A stretch of DNA of 33,467 nt from Thermoplasmatota archaeon (GTDB taxonomy: Archaea > Thermoplasmatota > E2 > DHVEG-1), in NCBI GenBank assembly GCA_025457885.1, contig JALOTN010000014.1:1-33467 (forward strand), given 5' to 3'. Below are positions 29,697 to 33,467 of this stretch, piece by piece. The position numbers were made by a program, and so were the translations under genes. Positions within the stretch are counted from its first letter, which is position 1. The number at the start of each line of letters is the position of its first letter. A model generated the notes under the pieces. That model was not told where the DNA came from and ran no database searches. It worked only from the letters and a program-made list of their open reading frames with translations.

Positions 29697-31583
29697 ATGA
29701 ACACCAAACTATTTTCCGTATTATTAATAGCAATACTACTAGGCACCTGCATGACGGCACTAGGGACATACCAACAGACCGATGAAAATATACGACCAGA
29801 GCTACAACAACCAACCGATATTACGAACAGTGACCTTGACTGCGGATGCGAAACCAACCAGACAATCGAAGTTCAGGGAACCTACCTTAAAACAGGTTTA
29901 CTACCAGCAAAAGAAACACTCCCGGAGGGAGAAACCTTTACCGGACAGACGTATGCCTCATGGGATTGGCGAGATGCAACCTATAATGGTCAAACCGGTG
30001 ATTGGACGACGCCAATCAGGAACCAGGCGAACTGCGGCAGCTGTTACGCATTCGCACCCTTAGGCTCGATCGAAGCGCTCATAAAAATAAAACAAAGTAA
30101 CCCAGAGTACTCCGTTGACCTCTCCGAACAGTTCATTGTCTCCTGCGGGATGGAATGGATGGGAGATTATATCTTAGGTTGTGAGGGTGCGTACTCACCC
30201 GGACCTTACAATTTCATCACCACGTATGGAACACTGCCGGAATCCTGCTTTCCCTACACAAGCGGATCAGGATCAGTACCTCCGTGCTCTGAGAAATGCA
30301 GCAACTGGGAGAACCTCCTCATTCAGATTGATGATTGGCACACCGTAGCAGGTGATCTAACTTCAATAAAAAATGCTCTGGTGCAAAAAGGTCCATTGGT
30401 TGCGGGTATGATTGTCTATGATGATTTCTTTGGGTACAATGGCGGTGTATATGAACACCCGGGGAGCGACCCTGACCCCATGAACCATGCAGTCGTCATC
30501 GTCGGCTATGACGATGCCCAAGGGTGTTGGATTTGTAAGAACAGCTGGGGCACCGGCTGGGGGGACGAGGGATGGTTCAAAATCGTCTACGGGGACTGTA
30601 AAATCGGACAGGAAATCGTGTATTTTGATTACACGCCTCAGACGGGACCTCAAGTGACTGTCAAGATCCATCGAGTCCAGATGATAGGGGACATTGAAGG
30701 ATGGCTCGAGTCCGAAGCGGACTGGTCATATCGAGTTCAGATATATACTGGGAGCCAATGGAGTGAACAGATCAACGATGACTACTCAAGCAACGAGGAT
30801 GACCATACCGAGGACGTCTCCCATCGTTTCCATGTGCAGACACCGACGCCAGAGTTCACGATTAAAGTCTGGGACCGGGACACCATCACTGGTGATGACC
30901 TCGCAGACGTCAGTGGATACACTGGAGGAGGATCCGATGATAGCACCACCGATATCAGAGGCGCAATCTTCCATGGCCGATACGATCTTATCACCAACCA
31001 GATTACTCAGATAGACCTGGTCATCACTGAAGGAAGTTACCTCACAACCTCTGGTACCTACCAACCAGATGGTGGGGATAATAGTGACGAGGAGAACGAT
31101 GCAAAAGTCTGGTTCCAGGTGTCAGACTCCTATGAACCACCAGAGCCAAATCTACAGGTCACTGGTTCTCTGAGTGGAAACGTCAAGAGCGGCACTAATC
31201 ATTACGCTTTAGGTTCGTTCACCGTTGCCAACATCGGCAACGACCCTGAAGGATTCAGTGATTCATACCTGGATTGGGCAGTCGCAGAGACCCCCACCTG
31301 GGGGAGTAACTGGATTTTTGAGCCAAATGGGGGTCTTAACCTACCATCGGGAAACCAGGTAACAGTCCAGGTGTACGTCGATGTCCCAGATGAGCAAGGA
31401 ACGTTTACCGGTTCGATAAAACTCTGGAACACAGAGGATCATACTGATTACGGACTTATCTCCATTGAGTTGGTAACCCCGGTTGAAAAATCCGTTTTGC
31501 GATGGAGCCTCCTCTGGGAGGAGTACCAAAAGAGTGTCTCAATGGATATCGTATCATTCTTGTTTGTTCATTCCTTAAGATAG
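29697..31583 (+). CDS. Secreted papain-like (C1A) cysteine protease
   Basis: 628 residues. Signal peptide 1 to about 24 (LFSVLLIAILLGTCMTALG), a short propeptide to about 85, then the C1A domain starting at SWDWRDA. Gln110 (oxyanion), Cys116 (NQANCGSCYAFA), His264 (MNHAVVIVGYDD) and Asn282 (CKNSWGTGWGDEGW) form the catalytic set. The Trp normally after the nucleophile is Tyr117. After about residue 315 comes a C2-like beta region (VKIHRVQMIGDIEGWLESE, FTIKVWDRDTITGDD), then an Ig-like domain (PNLQVTGSLSGNVKSG to ISIELVTP). The last ~30 residues lack the aromatic FPxAFP tail. Degrades extracellular protein; the C25 protease gene follows in the same direction 81 bases later. Confidence 0.9.
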   Translation: MNTKLFSVLLIAILLGTCMTALGTYQQTDENIRPELQQPTDITNSDLDCGCETNQTIEVQGTYLKTGLLPAKETLPEGETFTGQTYASWDWRDATYNGQTGDWTTPIRNQANCGSCYAFAPLGSIEALIKIKQSNPEYSVDLSEQFIVSCGMEWMGDYILGCEGAYSPGPYNFITTYGTLPESCFPYTSGSGSVPPCSEKCSNWENLLIQIDDWHTVAGDLTSIKNALVQKGPLVAGMIVYDDFFGYNGGVYEHPGSDPDPMNHAVVIVGYDDAQGCWICKNSWGTGWGDEGWFKIVYGDCKIGQEIVYFDYTPQTGPQVTVKIHRVQMIGDIEGWLESEADWSYRVQIYTGSQWSEQINDDYSSNEDDHTEDVSHRFHVQTPTPEFTIKVWDRDTITGDDLADVSGYTGGGSDDSTTDIRGAIFHGRYDLITNQITQIDLVITEGSYLTTSGTYQPDGGDNSDEENDAKVWFQVSDSYEPPEPNLQVTGSLSGNVKSGTNHYALGSFTVANIGNDPEGFSDSYLDWAVAETPTWGSNWIFEPNGGLNLPSGNQVTVQVYVDVPDEQGTFTGSIKLWNTEDHTDYGLISIELVTPVEKSVLRWSLLWEEYQKSVSMDIVSFLFVHSLR

Positions 31584-31664
31584 ATTTAAATAGAGATTTA
31601 TATAATTAAGAACATACGGGGATACAATTTAATAGAGTAATAAATAAAAAATAGGGGATATAAT
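31584..31664 (+). promoter_or_regulatory. TATA boxes of the C25 protease gene
   Basis: GATTTAAATAG (31583-31593) and GATTTATATAATT (about 31595-31607) are two overlapping TATA candidates. AGGGGAT at about 31653-31659 is the likely ribosome binding site for ATG 31665. Confidence 0.45.
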
Positions 31665-33467
31665 ATGAAGAAACTTACATCATTTGTAATAATTGGAATT
31701 CTACTCTTTGGTGGAGTAGGGGCGGCAACTGTATCAAAAACAACAACATCGATGGAAAAGACAGAAACACTCATTTTCTCAGATCCTGAATTATTCTCGA
31801 AAGAAAGTGCAACCTATATGAGCATCGATTATACAGAGAACTGGGTAAACACCCCAGGTGCACCGATGCTTCCAATATCAGTCAAAACGTTTACCTTTCC
31901 TTTTGGCACTATCATCAGAAAAGTGGAGGTGACCTTCACTGACCCACAGGAAGTCATGTTAGATCAACCAATCGTAACAACACCAACACCAATGACCTAT
32001 GTCCAAGGAACACTCGTACAATATGACCAGGAAACAGAATTTGGTTTGATCTACCCAGAATCCCTCTATGATTACCATGTAGGTGCGGGAATCTTTGGCG
32101 ATGATCATATGCTGTTCCTGACAGTCCGTTGCTTCCCTATCCAATACCGCTTCTCTGACAACACCTTACTCATTCACAAGACTGCATCTGTTTCAATCAC
32201 CTATGATCTTCCTCAGTCCAAACCTGCGACTGCAGAAGAATATCAACTTGTGATCATTGCTCCAAAGGATTTCTCCAGTGCATTGCAGTCGCTGGTGGAT
32301 CATAAGATCAGCAAGGGGATCACCACAAAACTAGTCACCCGAAACGAAATCTGCGACAGTGTCTATTTCCCTGCAGAAGGACGGGATTGTGCGGAGGAGA
32401 TGAAATACTTCATCAAGAACGCCTATGACCAATGGGGCACCGAATATGTATTGTTGGTTGGTGGAAGATCTGGGGGGATTTTAAAGGAAAAATGGCATGT
32501 CCCCGTCCGGTACACCAATCTTGATGATGGGGCGAACTGGGAAGGAGGGTACCTCTCCGATCTCTATTTCGCGGACCTCTATGATGCATATGGGAACTTC
32601 TCATCATGGGACTCGAATGGGAACGGTCTGTTTGCTGAATGGAACGACCAAGGGAAGGACATTCTGGATATGTATCCTGAGATTTACATCGGGCGATTGG
32701 CATGTAAGAATATCAATGAGGTAAAAACCCTGGTGAATAAAATCATGACCTATGAGACCACGACCGCGGGGACCGAATGGTTCAACAGGATGGTTGTGGT
32801 CGGCGGTGATTCTGCGCCCAACGCCACGGATCCCTGGTATGAAGGGGAAGAGGAAAACGCTCTCGCTTTGCAATATATGACAGGATTTGATGGTGACCGA
32901 CTCTGGACATCAAATGGGAATTTCACTGGCCCTCAGGATATTATCGAGGGAATCAGCGCGGGTTGCGGGTTTTTATTCTTTGATGGCCATGGGAATCCTT
33001 CGTCATGGTCTACTCATCCACCGCATAATCAAAGTCTTTGGATCACAGGTCTGCAGTTGAAACATATGGCGGAATTGACAAACGCGGAAAAGCTTCCAGT
33101 CACCGTCTGTGGTGGGTGTCACAACGGGCAGTTCAATACAAGTCTCCTCAACATCGCACAGGGATTCCTCCGGGATGGGTTTTCCTATTTCCAACGGAAG
33201 TTTTATTACATGGAATGGGTCCCGGAATGCTGGGCATGGAAACTTGTCAGTGTGAAGAACGGTGGGAGTATCGCAACCATGGCATACACAGGACTTGATT
33301 GGTTCGCCACCGAGGATTGGAACAGTGATTCGATCCCAGACTGTGTGCAGTTCTTCTCCGGATATGCAAATACACAGTTCTTCAAGAATTACGGGGTGAA
33401 TGGCAAAACGATTTTAGGTCAGGCGCATACCCAGACGCTTATCGATTATCTCAACGCCTATCCACCG
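31665..33467 (+). CDS. Secreted gingipain-like (C25) cysteine protease, 3' end outside window
   Basis: 601 codons are open from ATG 31665 to the window end with no stop. Signal peptide 1 to about 21 (KKLTSFVIIGILLFGGVGAAT). An N-terminal propeptide-like region (about 22-185) contains NTPGAPMLPISVKTFTFP, characteristic of C25 proteins. The caspase-like catalytic domain starts about 190 (EYQLVIIAPKDF), with YVLLVGG, PEIYIGRLACKN and VVVGGDS strands. The dyad is His442 in FFDGHGNPSSW and Cys485 in CGGCHNGQFN. Gingipains cleave after Arg or Lys; specificity here cannot be read. Secreted C25 plus C1 proteases are a known trait of MBG-D-type archaea that feed on detrital protein. Confidence 0.92.
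   Translation, partial: MKKLTSFVIIGILLFGGVGAATVSKTTTSMEKTETLIFSDPELFSKESATYMSIDYTENWVNTPGAPMLPISVKTFTFPFGTIIRKVEVTFTDPQEVMLDQPIVTTPTPMTYVQGTLVQYDQETEFGLIYPESLYDYHVGAGIFGDDHMLFLTVRCFPIQYRFSDNTLLIHKTASVSITYDLPQSKPATAEEYQLVIIAPKDFSSALQSLVDHKISKGITTKLVTRNEICDSVYFPAEGRDCAEEMKYFIKNAYDQWGTEYVLLVGGRSGGILKEKWHVPVRYTNLDDGANWEGGYLSDLYFADLYDAYGNFSSWDSNGNGLFAEWNDQGKDILDMYPEIYIGRLACKNINEVKTLVNKIMTYETTTAGTEWFNRMVVVGGDSAPNATDPWYEGEEENALALQYMTGFDGDRLWTSNGNFTGPQDIIEGISAGCGFLFFDGHGNPSSWSTHPPHNQSLWITGLQLKHMAELTNAEKLPVTVCGGCHNGQFNTSLLNIAQGFLRDGFSYFQRKFYYMEWVPECWAWKLVSVKNGGSIATMAYTGLDWFATEDWNSDSIPDCVQFFSGYANTQFFKNYGVNGKTILGQAHTQTLIDYLNAYPP

Noticed and set aside
31490-31583. Frameshift hiding an aromatic sorting tail on the C1 protease
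   Set aside because: The other two frames hit stops quickly and do not encode the FPxAFP pattern, so the unusual tail is probably real.

Overview
The window is archaeal and most likely from Candidatus Thermoplasmatota, close to the Marine Benthic Group D / 'Thermoprofundales' type. This placement is inference. It rests on archaeal TATA boxes about 25 bases upstream of starts, some apparently leaderless genes, archaeal-only families (archaeal-type dUTPase, DUF424, Mut7-C/COG1656, COG1031 radical SAM), and a secreted protein-degrading set (C25 gingipain-like, C1 papain-like, transglutaminase-like, PKD and VCBS proteins) that is a known hallmark of that group. No rRNA, tRNA, CRISPR, insertion sequence or phage gene was seen.

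Layout. 1-4511 (+): three consecutive secreted PKD-type proteins sharing one recurring ~95-residue beta domain. Two of them end in the same aromatic C-terminal tail (FPxAFP[IL]LR). 4588-6240 (-): an operon of a membrane-anchored cyclophilin, a cytosolic cyclophilin and a dUTPase, with a palindrome beside its TATA box. 6330-10241 (-): a secreted transglutaminase-like protein, probably starting at an ATT codon, and a UPF0104 flippase-like membrane protein. 10355-11506 (-): a DUF763 protein.

11680-18647: a compact unusual locus. A LuxE-like acyl-protein synthetase, a transglutaminase-like protein and an Nramp-like transporter lie head to tail on +. They converge on a 3beta-HSD-like NAD-dependent dehydrogenase on -, which is divergent from a second transglutaminase-like paralogue and an MFS transporter on +. 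The two paralogues differ at their active sites: Cys/His/Asp in one, Cys/Glu/His at the aligned positions of the other. 18772-19823 holds a small membrane protein, DUF424 and a Mut7-C PIN-like protein. 19880-21679 (-) is a secreted NosD-like beta-helix protein.

21788-25240: an amino-acid-handling module. A 10-TM EamA-type transporter carries an AsnC/Lrp ligand-sensing (RAM) domain fused to its C-terminus. It is co-transcribed with a stand-alone RAM protein and an M29 aminopeptidase, and is divergent from a full-length Lrp/AsnC regulator. This is the best candidate for an undescribed system: extracellular proteases make peptides, the aminopeptidase makes amino acids, and RAM domains sense them at the transporter and at the DNA.

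25241-29463 contains a possible ncRNA, a small zinc-ribbon protein, a radical SAM protein (COG1031) followed by a dsRBD-less RNase III, a candidate 34-residue membrane protein and an orphan 187-residue protein. 29697-33467 (+) carries a secreted papain-like protease and a gingipain-like (C25) protease that runs off the window end. All family calls come from reading motifs; no database search was run.
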